Assembly (NCBI GenBank): GCA_046343015.1
Contig: JBKDOL010000087.1
Coordinates: 1 to 64,000 of the forward strand
Length of the DNA stretch: 64,000 bases
Direction of reading: 5' to 3'
Origin: BJ22 sp021298375
GTDB lineage: Bacteria > Planctomycetota > Planctomycetia > Pirellulales > Pirellulaceae
A model generated the notes under the pieces. The model did not search any database and was not told the DNA's origin. It was given only the letters and a program-made list of their open reading frames with translations. Numbering within the stretch: position 1 is the stretch's first letter; each line of letters starts with the position of its first letter. Shown in pieces: positions 36,351-46,308 of this stretch. Made by a program: the position numbers and the translations under genes.

Positions 36351-36427
36351 CCGGAACTCAATTCCGAGAGAAGTCTAAAGTGGAACAATCTAAAGCGCCA
36401 GGACTCAATTCCGGAAAAAGAGTCCTC

Positions 36428-36469
36428 GCACGGCACAGTCAGCACGGGACAGTCTGCACGGCACAGTCA
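36428..36469. repeat. 14-bp tandem repeat, three copies
   Basis: The units gcacggcacagtca (36428-36441), gcacgggacagtct (36442-36455) and gcacggcacagtca (36456-36469) lie 11 bp past the stop of the alpha-2-macroglobulin gene. Nearby, ttttccggaa (36347-36356) and ttccggaaaa (36409-36418) form a looser inverted repeat. Confidence 0.85.
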
Positions 36470-36480
36470 GCTTTTCTCGG

Positions 36481-39400
36481 TCAATCCTTGATCTTGAGCT
36501 TCATCTCATCCGAGTTGCCCTTGAGTTCCGGAGCGTACATGGCCCAGGCGCGAGCCGGGAGGGCGCTGAACTGACCGGGAATTTCGGCTCGCAACCGGTA
36601 GCTGACACTATGCTTACCCTGTGAGAGCGTCCGCATGAAAAAGGAGACTCGCTCGTCTCGGAATTCGACATAGGCCCCGAGCCCGCCCGACGCGTAACCG
36701 CTTTGCAGGTCCACGGCCTCGCAGCCGGCAGCCTTGAGGTCTTCAAAGATGACGTATTCGTAGTCATTCTTGGAGTCGATCTCCAATTCAATTTCGATTA
36801 AGTCGCCGCTGGTGACCTCGGACAAGCTCGCCAGTTCGACGCGGTCGAACTTCTCGACCTTCTGTTTCAGAGCTTGGCCGCGCGAACCCTCGACGCTCGC
36901 TTCGGCCCCCTCACGCTGGACCAGCTTGTAAAACTTTCGATTGACCTTCACCTCCAGTCCAGCTCGGGTGATGTTGTCCTCGAGCGTGAAGTTGGTGACA
37001 TAGGCATTAAAGTACACCGGCCCCTCGCCCTTGCGACGAATCTCCAGCGTGTGCTTGCCAGCCGCAATTTCCTCGCCATTCAGCACGAAGGCGTTGTTGA
37101 ACTGGAAGAGCACCTGAGGCGTGATCTCCACCGCCTGTTTCAGCTCACCGTCGAGCCACACCTCGACCGTCATGTTCGGCTTGTCTTCGCCGCTGGCGAT
37201 CAGGTAATCCGCCAACGCCTCGATGCAGTAGGCCGTATCGCGGGTACTGTTCCAGTAGGTGGCGTGTTTGCGGTTGTTGAGCAGATACTTGACCAGCCCG
37301 GCCGCCTTTGGATTCTTGACGTCCGTGCGGGCCAGCAGCTTGAGATAGTGGGCATTGGCTTCGATGGTGTCACCGTACCAGTACCACCAGTAGCCACCGT
37401 GATTCGGCAGGTCGATGTACGCCGATTGATTCTCGGCATCGTACACGACAAATTGGTCGATGTTGCGAATCAGCATGTCGCGCCGTTCGGTATCGCGCTG
37501 TTTGTCAAAGGCGAGGCCAACCAGGCTCATCCCGTAGAGCGAGAGCTTGGTCCGATCCCTGTAAAGGAAGTTCGCCATGTCCGGATTGCCGACGTCGGCA
37601 TCAATCAATACGTTGTAGACAAGGGCGTCAAGGTTGTCGGCCACCGTCCGATAGCGCACATTGGTCGGGCGTTTGTCAGCGGGCAATGCCATGATTCGCT
37701 CGCCCTCTTTAAGCAACGCGACTTGCTCATCCTGATATTGCCGCAGCCACTGGACGCCGCGTTCCAGAGTGTCCGGAACCAAGGCGACTCCATTGGCCCG
37801 CGCGACTTGCAGGCCATGTACAACCACGGCAGTCGTGTGCGGCCAACTGCGTTCGCCGTAGCCCGAGAACCAGCCCCAACCGCCGTCGCCGCATTGCATC
37901 GCCGTCAGATCGGCCACGCCTTTCTTGACCATCCGATCGACTTCCGACTGGTCGAAGACCGGATTGGACGCCCAGCGTTGCCATTGCTTGGCCCGTTCGG
38001 GATCATTGCCGATTTCCTGGGCGTTGAGATTGGTTCGCTTCTCCTTGATTTCCGCGAGATTCAAATTCATCCGCTTGAGAATGTTCTGGGTCAGAACGGT
38101 CGGGACGAAACGATTCAGCGTCTGTTCGGTACAGCCGTAAGGGTAATCAACCAAGTAGGGCAAGGCGTCGACCATCGCTCCGGCCAAAGTCGGCGAGTAG
38201 CGGACCTCGACCCGCGATTGTTCCGCTCGACGTTCGGCAGGCACTGTGAATTCCAGCTTGCCACCAGCTTCGTCGCGGCGGACCACGCCGCTAAACGACT
38301 CGGTTTTGAGCATCCCGTGGACGTAGACCGGGAACTTCATCTCCACCGCGTCGGATTCGACGTCAGTCAGGGCCGACATCGTGACCACCGCTTCTCCTTC
38401 GCGGACTGCCTTGACTCGCCAATCGACGCGGACGTCCCCGCCAGCAGGGATTTCGAGCGATTTTTCGCTCCCCTCGATCGGCTCGAGACAACCGCCGCTC
38501 AATTGCAGCCCGACTTTCGCGGTTTTCGCTACCTCGAGGTAGTTGTGCACAATCGCCGAGAGGACGACTTCATCCTTCTCGACGAAGAATCGCGGAGCTT
38601 GCAGCCGGACCATGATGTTCTTGGCCGTAACGACGCTGGCCGTCGCCTCGCCCACACTGGTTCCGGGGCCCATCGCCCAAGTCCGCAGCTTCCAGTCCGT
38701 CAGATTTTCGGGCATCTTGAAGCTGACTTCCGCCGTGCCATCCGCATCCGTCGTGATGTTGGCGTTCCAGTAAGCCGCATCCGCAAAGTCTTTGCGCACG
38801 GTCGCCTCGGCTAAAGGGGCTGCGCCTCCACTCCCGTCGATGCCGTTATCGCTCATGTAGCCGCCCATGCCGCCAGCTGTCGCCTCCATTGGAGCCGCCA
38901 TCGGCATCGCATCGGCAGCTTCCCCAACTGCCAATCCATTGAGTGCCATACCGCCGGGAGGGCCGCCAGCGCGTTTCATGCTACGGCCGGCGTCTCTGCG
39001 CAGCTCTCCTCCCACGTTACCTCCCAATTCCATGTCGGCGACAGAACTGCCGAAGACGCCGAGGTCACTCATCGCTACGGCGCCAGGCCGGTAGAGGTTG
39101 CCGAACATCCGTCCCAGGCTGGTTTCCGTCTGGGGGTAATGACTGCGGACCCATTTCCAGAAGAACTCCCGAATTTCTGGGACATTGCTGCCGCCGGAGA
39201 TATACTCAATCGCCCGGTCATACATCGTCATTACCAGCGAGCCGACAAACGGCTTTCCATCCGGTCCGGTGACTTTGACCCGCACCTTGGCTTCGGCTCC
39301 GGGGGTGTACTTTGCCTGCGAAGGTTCGAGGGTCACGTCAACCACCCGTTTTTCTGGCGGGACGATCACATTTCGGATCGCGCTGTGGACTCGCGCCTCG

Positions 39401-42400
39401 CTCACGGTTGTCGCCTCGATGAAGAAATTCGGCATGTCGCTCTTCTCGACTGGAACCTCGACCACGGTCGACTTGCCGGTCAAACGCAGGACCTTCGGGC
39501 GGACTCCATAATTCCCATTGGCGGGACGCAGCCAGAGCAGGACGGTCGACTCGGTCCGGTTGGTGTTTACCAACAACCGCACGGTCTCGCCCGGCGCATA
39601 CTCCGCTTTCTCAGCGACGATCTCGAGGTCATTGAAGCGGAACGCCGAACCATCAAAGCCTTGACCCATGACGACCAGCATCTGGCCACCTTCGTAGACA
39701 TGCCCCTGGCCGTCGTCGACCACCAGTGACAATCGATATTGCCCCGGTTCGCTGGCCTTGAGCGCTTGAGTCACTTCGCCGCTGGCGGGAACTTCCACAT
39801 CCCAGGCTTGGACCTCGGTCTCGGCCGGTTGACCATCGGCGGCGTACTTCACCTGCAGCAGTTTCAGCTTGCCCTTGCCGGCGACACCCTTTCCTGAGGC
39901 AGTCCGGGCCACAAACGTGGCTTGGATGGGATCGCCGATTCGATAGTGCCCGCGGTCGGTCCAGCCATAAACGCGGAACGCCTGACGGGCGACGGTCACG
40001 GTTCCGGAACCGACGATCGTGCGTCGCGAGGAATCGACCACCTCAGCCGTAATCGAATAGTCGTGGTCCTGGTCGCCATGCAGCGCCTTGGCCAAGGCGG
40101 TATCGATCTTGATCTCCACCGTGCCGTCGGGGCCAATTTGTGTTTCTTCATCGAGAACCAGTTCCGGCGGTTCCTGCATACCTCCCCACCAGGGCCAGCG
40201 AGGTGCATAGCAGCCCCATTTGGCGAAGCCGGGATACCAGTCATAGTCGCTGCCGAACCACCAATAACCGTTGCCGTACAGCCAGTCCCACCGTCGGACC
40301 GGGAACCAGCGGACATCGCGCGGTGTCCGTTGAACCTTGTACTTGACCGTGGCATTGGTCACGGCCCCGCCGAAGTAATACTTCGCCGAGACCTTGGCCG
40401 TGATCGTTTCACCCAACGACACCGGCTCCTGCGGTGCATCGACGGTCACTTCGTATTCCGGCTTCTTGTATTCCTCGACCTGGAAGTTGAAGAACCCCTG
40501 ATAATCGCGATTATTGGTCAGGCGGAGGCCGTAGTTCCCCAGCATCGCTTCGCTCCCGAGCGTGAACTCGCCATCAACGGCTCCGTTCGGGTCCACCTTG
40601 ACGTTCCGGGAAAGAATCTCGTTGCCTTGAGGGTCATTGATTTTGACCACCAACCCCTGACCGACGGCGACCGGGCCCGAATCGTTCGCGTAGTTCGTTT
40701 CGCGCAGCCAAAACTTGTATTTCAACGTCTGGCCGGGACGGTAGATCGGGCGGTCAGTGATCCCGTAAATCTTCGTTCCACCGTAGCCGTCCTGCTGGTA
40801 GGGGCTGACCCAGGCTCCGGAAAAGCCGAGATGAGCTTTGCGGCCATCGGCGGTGCGTGCAATCGTCAACCATTGGTAATTGACATCCATCATGCCAGGG
40901 TCGGTTTCGAGCATGCCGTCGGCATCTGAAGTCTCGGCGAAATTCCTGGTCAGCAGGTCATTGCCTTTTTTGCGCTCGTTGTACTGCATTTGCCAGCCGA
41001 AGAACTCGACGTTGGCCTTCGGGACTGGACTTCCGCTGGCCGCTTCGGCGACGTAGTAAAGGTATTTCCCATTGATCGGCTTGCGAAGAATCGCCAGGTC
41101 ATCAACCCAGAGCACGATAAAACTCTCATTGCCATCGACCATCTGGGCCCGTACGAGATAGGCCCCGGCCTTTTGCAGAGGTGTGGTGATCGTCACCCGA
41201 CTGTCGAAATGGCTCGGCCGGGGACTCAAGTCTGTCTTCCACCTGGCCACCTCCGGCAGCAGGTATTTCAGCCGCTGCTCCATCAAAATGTCGTAGCCGA
41301 TCGAGTCGAAGTTAGCCTTCTGCCAGTCGAATTCCCGGGGATTGGATTTAAGATAGACCTTGATGTCTTTCAGCAATTGGTCCACGTCGATTGGCTGAGC
41401 GGTGAACTCGACTTGCTTGCCATTGCGGAAGCGATACTCGATCGTGGCCCCCTTGCCGGCCGCTTGTGTGGACGCGTTTTCAAACCGCCCCCAAGGCTTG
41501 ATGATTTGGTCGAGCCGAGTTTGCCAGAGTTCCGGCTTGCCGAACTTCGCCATGGTCTCGCGCCATTGTTCTGCGGCACGGGGGTATTGCTGGCGATCCT
41601 CAAAAATCTGTGCGAGTTGGGCTGAGCAGTCGCTGGCAAAATCACCGCCACGGGCAACGATTGCCCGATAGATTTTGATTGGATTAAAATCGTCCGGCAG
41701 GTTAAATCGCTTGACGCCAATGGCCAGTTTGGCAATCGTCTCTTCATCCTTGAGGGTGTGCAGCGCGAATGCATTGGCGGCCGAGTCGTCGCTTTCGCCC
41801 TCGGCGTGGTCATCGGCCCGAGGCAAGATAATGCCCCAGTTCGCCATGGTTTGCACGCCAAACTGGGAGTGCAGAAAGTCGGCAAATTGTTTGTCGATCG
41901 CATTTCGGAGAGTCGGATTCGACTTGACTGATTGCTCCAGACACCACCGCCAGCGTTGCCCGTCATTGGAGGCTGCATCCCAGCTTTGCGGCACAGGATA
42001 AAGAATCGGGTTGCCCTCGGCATCTACCGGAGCCCCCTTGCCGCCAGAGTTTGGGCCCCAAGCTCGCCGGCCGTAGACGAACTGCCCGGCTTCATTGACG
42101 TTGTAATCCGGAAGCGTGGTGAGGTCTGTCGATTCCTGCAACCGCCAAGCTTCACTGCCACCTCGATTGAAGAGGATGGCCGAGGCATAGGCCTGCCAGA
42201 AGGAACCGCTTTCAACCGCATTGCCGTCAATCAAAGCAGCGGCCTGTCCGAACAACTGCAGGGCACGCGTTCGATCACGCTCGGTCGCATCGGTCCAAGC
42301 TCCCCCTCCCCTCCCCTGCCCGCGATAAAACTCCCCGGCGGTCATGAAACCCCAATGAACGTCGTAAATCAGCGAGTTGGCGGCGGCCTGCAGGAACCGC

Positions 42401-42711
42401 CAATCCTTGGCGTGCAAGGTAATCAACTCTTCTCGCACATCGTCGAGCTCATGAATGCGTTGCAGATTTTGGTAACAGAGCTGAATCGATTGAAAGTCGC
42501 CAACCAGCTGCTCACCGGCGTTACCCGGGTCGCGAGCCAACTTGAGGAAGACCTCAAGCGCATCGCGATAGTTCCCCTCTTGCAGGAGCTTTTGGGCAGC
42601 GGCTCGATCGTCGGTTGCTGGAGGGCGGGTGTGATTCTTGGTCATACTGTCGGCACAAAACAGGACGGCGAAAAGACTGAAACACAAACCGCACAGGGAG
42701 ATCTTGAGCAT
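36481..42711 (-). CDS. Alpha-2-macroglobulin family protein with intact thioester motif
   Basis: A 2076-residue exported protein with an N-terminal hydrophobic signal (about 1-20). A TPR-like start (about 35-60) precedes a large N-terminal region, then MG-type domains with the hallmark TDRPIYRPGQ near residue 650. A Gly/Met/Ala-rich bait-like stretch lies at about 1245-1290. The thioester motif PYGCTEQ has Cys1527 and Gln1530, followed by alpha-toroid repeats such as CGDGGWGWFSG and a receptor-binding-like C-terminus. Bacterial homologues trap attacking proteases in the periplasm. They are often paired with a penicillin-binding protein (PbpC), which is absent here. An aromatic loop with many Trp and Tyr (about 804-845) is unusual. 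No strong binding site precedes ATG 42711. Confidence 0.92.
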   Translation of the reverse strand: MLKISLCGLCFSLFAVLFCADSMTKNHTRPPATDDRAAAQKLLQEGNYRDALEVFLKLARDPGNAGEQLVGDFQSIQLCYQNLQRIHELDDVREELITLHAKDWRFLQAAANSLIYDVHWGFMTAGEFYRGQGRGGGAWTDATERDRTRALQLFGQAAALIDGNAVESGSFWQAYASAILFNRGGSEAWRLQESTDLTTLPDYNVNEAGQFVYGRRAWGPNSGGKGAPVDAEGNPILYPVPQSWDAASNDGQRWRWCLEQSVKSNPTLRNAIDKQFADFLHSQFGVQTMANWGIILPRADDHAEGESDDSAANAFALHTLKDEETIAKLAIGVKRFNLPDDFNPIKIYRAIVARGGDFASDCSAQLAQIFEDRQQYPRAAEQWRETMAKFGKPELWQTRLDQIIKPWGRFENASTQAAGKGATIEYRFRNGKQVEFTAQPIDVDQLLKDIKVYLKSNPREFDWQKANFDSIGYDILMEQRLKYLLPEVARWKTDLSPRPSHFDSRVTITTPLQKAGAYLVRAQMVDGNESFIVLWVDDLAILRKPINGKYLYYVAEAASGSPVPKANVEFFGWQMQYNERKKGNDLLTRNFAETSDADGMLETDPGMMDVNYQWLTIARTADGRKAHLGFSGAWVSPYQQDGYGGTKIYGITDRPIYRPGQTLKYKFWLRETNYANDSGPVAVGQGLVVKINDPQGNEILSRNVKVDPNGAVDGEFTLGSEAMLGNYGLRLTNNRDYQGFFNFQVEEYKKPEYEVTVDAPQEPVSLGETITAKVSAKYYFGGAVTNATVKYKVQRTPRDVRWFPVRRWDWLYGNGYWWFGSDYDWYPGFAKWGCYAPRWPWWGGMQEPPELVLDEETQIGPDGTVEIKIDTALAKALHGDQDHDYSITAEVVDSSRRTIVGSGTVTVARQAFRVYGWTDRGHYRIGDPIQATFVARTASGKGVAGKGKLKLLQVKYAADGQPAETEVQAWDVEVPASGEVTQALKASEPGQYRLSLVVDDGQGHVYEGGQMLVVMGQGFDGSAFRFNDLEIVAEKAEYAPGETVRLLVNTNRTESTVLLWLRPANGNYGVRPKVLRLTGKSTVVEVPVEKSDMPNFFIEATTVSEARVHSAIRNVIVPPEKRVVDVTLEPSQAKYTPGAEAKVRVKVTGPDGKPFVGSLVMTMYDRAIEYISGGSNVPEIREFFWKWVRSHYPQTETSLGRMFGNLYRPGAVAMSDLGVFGSSVADMELGGNVGGELRRDAGRSMKRAGGPPGGMALNGLAVGEAADAMPMAAPMEATAGGMGGYMSDNGIDGSGGAAPLAEATVRKDFADAAYWNANITTDADGTAEVSFKMPENLTDWKLRTWAMGPGTSVGEATASVVTAKNIMVRLQAPRFFVEKDEVVLSAIVHNYLEVAKTAKVGLQLSGGCLEPIEGSEKSLEIPAGGDVRVDWRVKAVREGEAVVTMSALTDVESDAVEMKFPVYVHGMLKTESFSGVVRRDEAGGKLEFTVPAERRAEQSRVEVRYSPTLAGAMVDALPYLVDYPYGCTEQTLNRFVPTVLTQNILKRMNLNLAEIKEKRTNLNAQEIGNDPERAKQWQRWASNPVFDQSEVDRMVKKGVADLTAMQCGDGGWGWFSGYGERSWPHTTAVVVHGLQVARANGVALVPDTLERGVQWLRQYQDEQVALLKEGERIMALPADKRPTNVRYRTVADNLDALVYNVLIDADVGNPDMANFLYRDRTKLSLYGMSLVGLAFDKQRDTERRDMLIRNIDQFVVYDAENQSAYIDLPNHGGYWWYWYGDTIEANAHYLKLLARTDVKNPKAAGLVKYLLNNRKHATYWNSTRDTAYCIEALADYLIASGEDKPNMTVEVWLDGELKQAVEITPQVLFQFNNAFVLNGEEIAAGKHTLEIRRKGEGPVYFNAYVTNFTLEDNITRAGLEVKVNRKFYKLVQREGAEASVEGSRGQALKQKVEKFDRVELASLSEVTSGDLIEIELEIDSKNDYEYVIFEDLKAAGCEAVDLQSGYASGGLGAYVEFRDERVSFFMRTLSQGKHSVSYRLRAEIPGQFSALPARAWAMYAPELKGNSDEMKLKIKD

Positions 42712-42872
42712 GGGAAAAGCCCGTGGGAAAAAGCTGGTAATTGATTGTGCTTGGCCGAATTGTCGGATGTTTCGCGACCGGCAACAAGTCGAGTTGGCAG
42801 GTTGTCACCGGAAGTGACGCTCCCGCTGCAGGTTTGGTTCCCGAGGAATCTCGCCCAATTGAAAAGCGGGAC

Positions 42873-42904
<32 letters not shown>

Positions 42905-43005
42905 ATAGGCTTGTCAATTAACTGCTGAAAACCGGTGAAAATACGGTACCGCAGCGAGAGGCCAACGTTTCATCGGGAATGGCTTGTGACCCTCCCGCGG
43001 AAGCG

Positions 43006-43102
43006 CTCCCAAGACTTCAGCTCCCAAGACTTCAGCTCCCAAGACTTCAGCTACCAAGACTTCAGCTACCAAGACTTCAGCTACCAAGACTTCAGCTACC
43101 AA
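43006..43102. repeat. 15-bp tandem repeat, 6.5 copies, running into a stop codon
   Basis: Three units ctcccaagacttcag (43006-43050) are followed by three units ctaccaagacttcag (43051-43095) and a partial unit, ctaccaa (43096-43102). The partial unit contains the complement of the M13 peptidase stop codon (43096-43098), so the array begins exactly inside that gene's end. Confidence 0.95.
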
Positions 43103-45153
43103 ATTCGAATCCGTTCATTCGCCGGCTTGAACAGCACGTCCCCTTCCTTGACCTGGAAGGCATCGTAAAACGCATCAATGTTAGTCACAGGGCCGTTGGC
43201 GCGGTATTGCGACGGGCTGTGCGGGTCGATCAGCAAGCGGCGAATCATCTCGTCGTCGCGATACTTGCGTTGCCACACCCGGCTCCAACCGACGAAGAAC
43301 AACTGATTGCTGGTATAGCCTGCAACTTTCTCGGGCTCGTCGCCGTTCTTGGCGATCTGAAAGGCCTTGTAGGCGACTGATAGTCCCGAAAGATCGGCGA
43401 TGTTTTCACCCAAGGTGAAGTCACCCTTGACCTTTTTACCGGGCAGTGGCTCGTATTCGGAATACTGGGCAATCAACCGCTGCGTCAGTTCCTCGAACGA
43501 TTTGCGATCGGCATCAGTCCACCAGTTATTCAGGTTGCCCTCGCCATCGTAGCGGCTTCCCTGGTCGTCGAACGCATGGCTGATCTCATGCCCAATCACG
43601 GCTCCAATCCCTCCGTAATTCAAGGCATCAGGAGAGTCGACGCTGAAAAACGGCGGTTGCAGAATCGCAGCCGGGAAGACGATTTCGTTCAAGGTCGGAT
43701 TGTAGTAGGCGTTGACCGTTTGCGGTGTCATACCCCATTCCAGCCGATCGACCGGTTGGCCCAGCTTCTTGACCATCCGTTGGTATTCAAAACGACCCGA
43801 ACGCATGATGTTGCCAACCAAATCGTCGGGCTTGACTTCCAAGCCTTCGTAATCGCGCCATTGATCGGGGTAACCAATCTTGGTGGTGATCTTGGCCAAC
43901 TTGGCCTGGGCCTTGACCTTGGTTTCGTCGGTCATCCAGGCAAGTTCGTTAATGCTCTGGCCGAATGCCTGCAGCAGGTTCTTGACCAACTGGTCCATCC
44001 GGGCCTTGGCTTCGGGTTTGAAGTTCTCGGCGACATAGAGTCGCCCCACGACATCTCCCAAGGCGCCAAAATCGCCGGCACCCTTTCCGCCGATCGCATC
44101 GACCGCCCGCTTCCAGCGGGGAAGTTGTTCCTGAATTCCGGCCAGAGTCTTGCCGTGCAGTTCAAAGTGGGCCTCATCAAAGGCCGGCGAAAGATACTCG
44201 GCATAGGCGTCCAGCAGTTTATACCGCAGATACAGCTTCCAGGTGTCGACGTCGACGGCCGAGAATACCGGGCTGAACTTCTCGAAATAACTCGGAGTCA
44301 TCACGTTGAATTCGCTGATCTGAGGCGTTCGGGCACCCTCGAGATAGCTGGACCATTGCAGGTTGGGGGCCTGCGCGCCAAACGCAGTGACTTCGAACTT
44401 GTTGTAAGTCTTGAGCGCGTCCCGCAATTCAACTCGCGGCCATTGAATTTCAGCAATTTGCTTTTCCAGGGCGAGCAACTTCTCGCCCGGATTCTCAACC
44501 TGATCGTTGACCAGCGAGAACAGCTTGTTGACATAGGCGACCAGGGCCGCGCGAGTGGCGGTGTACTTCTCATCGTCCTTCAGGTAATAGTCCCGGTCGG
44601 GGAGCGTCGTGCCGCTTTGGACAATGGTCGTCAGGTAGCGGGTCGAGTCCTTTTCATCGACACCGACAAACAGGGCCATCGGGGATTGAACGCCGATCGT
44701 CCCGCAATAACCGAAATAACCGGCCACATCCGCGTGGGTCTTCAGCCCCGAGATCCGCTGGAGCTCGGACTCCAATGGCTGGTAGTCGAGCGAAGCGATG
44801 CGGTCCGTGTCCATCATGCTCTTGTAAAAGTCACCCACCTTCTGCGTATCGGTTCCGGGACGTGCCGCTTCCGCCGCTGCCTTCTCGACGATCGTCCGAA
44901 TGCGATCGCGGGAAAGGTCGTCCAGCTTGATGAACGCGCCGTAGTTGGATTTGTCAGCCGGGATTTCGGTGTTCTTCAGCCAGTTGCCGTTAACGTGCAG
45001 ATAGAGATCGTCCTGAACGCGGACGCTCGTATCCATGGCGCCCCGGTCGAGCTGATCCTGTGCCTTGGCGGACCCAGTCACCAGGCTCAAAGCCACCAGT
45101 CCAAGTGTCATTGCAGCCCAAGCCCACCTGCCTAGAGTTTTCCTGCTATTCAT
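43096..45153 (-). CDS. M13-family zinc metallopeptidase (neprilysin/PepO-like)
   Basis: A 685-residue secreted peptidase. ATG 45153 gives a basic start and hydrophobic segment ending near SAKA (about residue 31), a normal signal peptide; the frame is open to 45408 but the added residues are Cys/Arg-rich and unsupported. Zinc and catalytic residues are His522, Glu523 and His526 in VIGHEISHAFDD, and Glu583 with Asp587 in LGENIADLSGL. The substrate-binding NAYY motif is present as VNAYYNPTLNEI. The C-terminus ends RIRIW rather than the Cys-x-x-Trp end common in the family. Length matches M13. It probably degrades peptides outside the cytoplasm. Confidence 0.94.
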   Translation of the reverse strand: MNSRKTLGRWAWAAMTLGLVALSLVTGSAKAQDQLDRGAMDTSVRVQDDLYLHVNGNWLKNTEIPADKSNYGAFIKLDDLSRDRIRTIVEKAAAEAARPGTDTQKVGDFYKSMMDTDRIASLDYQPLESELQRISGLKTHADVAGYFGYCGTIGVQSPMALFVGVDEKDSTRYLTTIVQSGTTLPDRDYYLKDDEKYTATRAALVAYVNKLFSLVNDQVENPGEKLLALEKQIAEIQWPRVELRDALKTYNKFEVTAFGAQAPNLQWSSYLEGARTPQISEFNVMTPSYFEKFSPVFSAVDVDTWKLYLRYKLLDAYAEYLSPAFDEAHFELHGKTLAGIQEQLPRWKRAVDAIGGKGAGDFGALGDVVGRLYVAENFKPEAKARMDQLVKNLLQAFGQSINELAWMTDETKVKAQAKLAKITTKIGYPDQWRDYEGLEVKPDDLVGNIMRSGRFEYQRMVKKLGQPVDRLEWGMTPQTVNAYYNPTLNEIVFPAAILQPPFFSVDSPDALNYGGIGAVIGHEISHAFDDQGSRYDGEGNLNNWWTDADRKSFEELTQRLIAQYSEYEPLPGKKVKGDFTLGENIADLSGLSVAYKAFQIAKNGDEPEKVAGYTSNQLFFVGWSRVWQRKYRDDEMIRRLLIDPHSPSQYRANGPVTNIDAFYDAFQVKEGDVLFKPANERIRIW

Positions 45154-45546
45154 TGTTTCCCCAAAATTGTCTGTCCAAGAATGGTGCCAGTCGCACCGTA
45201 CGCTGTGCGTTCGCCGATATTGTCCCCTTTTCTCAAATGGACGGCAAGGCAAGCAAGAAGAGCAAGAAGGGCACTGGCCACCGATAGTCCCGGGTTGTTG
45301 GTTTCTGAGCGGCCTGACTCTAGCCACCAACAGTTCCTGGTAACGTTTCCCCAACCCATGGGACCGGAGGGACGCGTCGTTGTTGTTCCCAGTCCGTAGT
45401 AGGTTCAATTGACCGTTAGAAAAAGTTCATTGGTGGCCGCCGCCAGGCCGCAAAGGGGGGCGGTGCTGGCCGGGAGGGAGGGGGTACCGGTGGGCCTAGC
45501 GCCACGCCGATCAGGGGAGAAAAGAGGACCTGACGAAAGAACTCGC
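45154..45546. other. Non-coding spacer
   Basis: The spacer lies between two minus-strand genes. G-rich tracts occur at about 45450-45500. The M13 frame extends into its left part without support. I see no repeat array or convincing promoter. Confidence 0.5.
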
Positions 45547-46308
45547 CTAGCGAATGATCGTATCGCCCGTTTCGGACTTCGCCGTTTCTACCTCGGACAT
45601 CATCAACCGGATCGGACTGAGATTCGCCGCCCGCGCTGGCCACGTGGCGTTGAGGGCATTGCCGTCGGCCGCCTTCACGCCGCCGTCCCACCAGAACCAG
45701 CCACCCGAAATGATCCCGACAACCTCTTTCCGCTCGTTGAAGACGGGACCTCCTGAGTCACCAGGAAGCAAAGAAACGTCGGCAAAGATCTTTTGTGGGC
45801 CTGACGTACATGAGGCCTTTGCTGAGAAGTGTCGCAAACAGCATTGCAACTCCGAGCCGCCTCCCAAACCGCAAAACTCCAGCAAGTCTCCCTCCTCAAC
45901 CGAGTCGGTAGCGATTTTCGCCGGCGTGACTTCGCTGGGAATCCAGGCCCAAAGCACGGCTACGTCCGACTGCTCGTCGAACTGGACGATGCTGCAGCCC
46001 TTGGACTTTCGCCCATTGCGAAATTGAATCCCGATTTTGTGGTCGCCCTTGTCTTCCTTCACCACATGGTAAGCGGTCAGAACATACCCCTCGAATCCAT
46101 CCCGTACGGGTTTGTCCTTGTTGACCTGAATCACCACTCCGGTACCGATCCCGCCATTACAGTTGATCTGTACGATCGCCGAGTGATGAGTTGCTCCAGC
46201 GGTCCATTGCCAAAGCTTGGTATCTTTGCCGACCTGAGCTGATCCAGTTGAACCCAACGAAGAGAGCAGGAGAATGAAGCAGCCCAATGCGAGACGCTGA
46301 GAACTCAT
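45547..46308 (-). CDS. Secreted trypsin-like (S1) serine protease
   Basis: A 253-residue protein with a signal peptide (about 1-24, ending TGSA). The S1 triad is complete: His81 in LTAYHVV, Asp115 in EQSDVAVLW and Ser185 in LPGDSGGPVF. Several Cys (50, 105, 146, 156, 157, 167) could form disulfides. No PDZ domain follows, so it is not a full DegP type. ATG 46308 was chosen because GGAGGAA sits about 7 bp upstream; the ATG at 46323 overlaps that site. Substrate unknown. Its neighbours are two other extracytoplasmic peptidase genes. Confidence 0.9.
   Translation of the reverse strand: MSSQRLALGCFILLLSSLGSTGSAQVGKDTKLWQWTAGATHHSAIVQINCNGGIGTGVVIQVNKDKPVRDGFEGYVLTAYHVVKEDKGDHKIGIQFRNGRKSKGCSIVQFDEQSDVAVLWAWIPSEVTPAKIATDSVEEGDLLEFCGLGGGSELQCCLRHFSAKASCTSGPQKIFADVSLLPGDSGGPVFNERKEVVGIISGGWFWWDGGVKAADGNALNATWPARAANLSPIRLMMSEVETAKSETGDTIIR

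Noticed and set aside
36874..38814. A 646-residue plus-strand open frame opposite the alpha-2-macroglobulin
   Set aside because: Antisense to the thioester region of a well-supported gene; the translation looks protein-like only because of codon bias.
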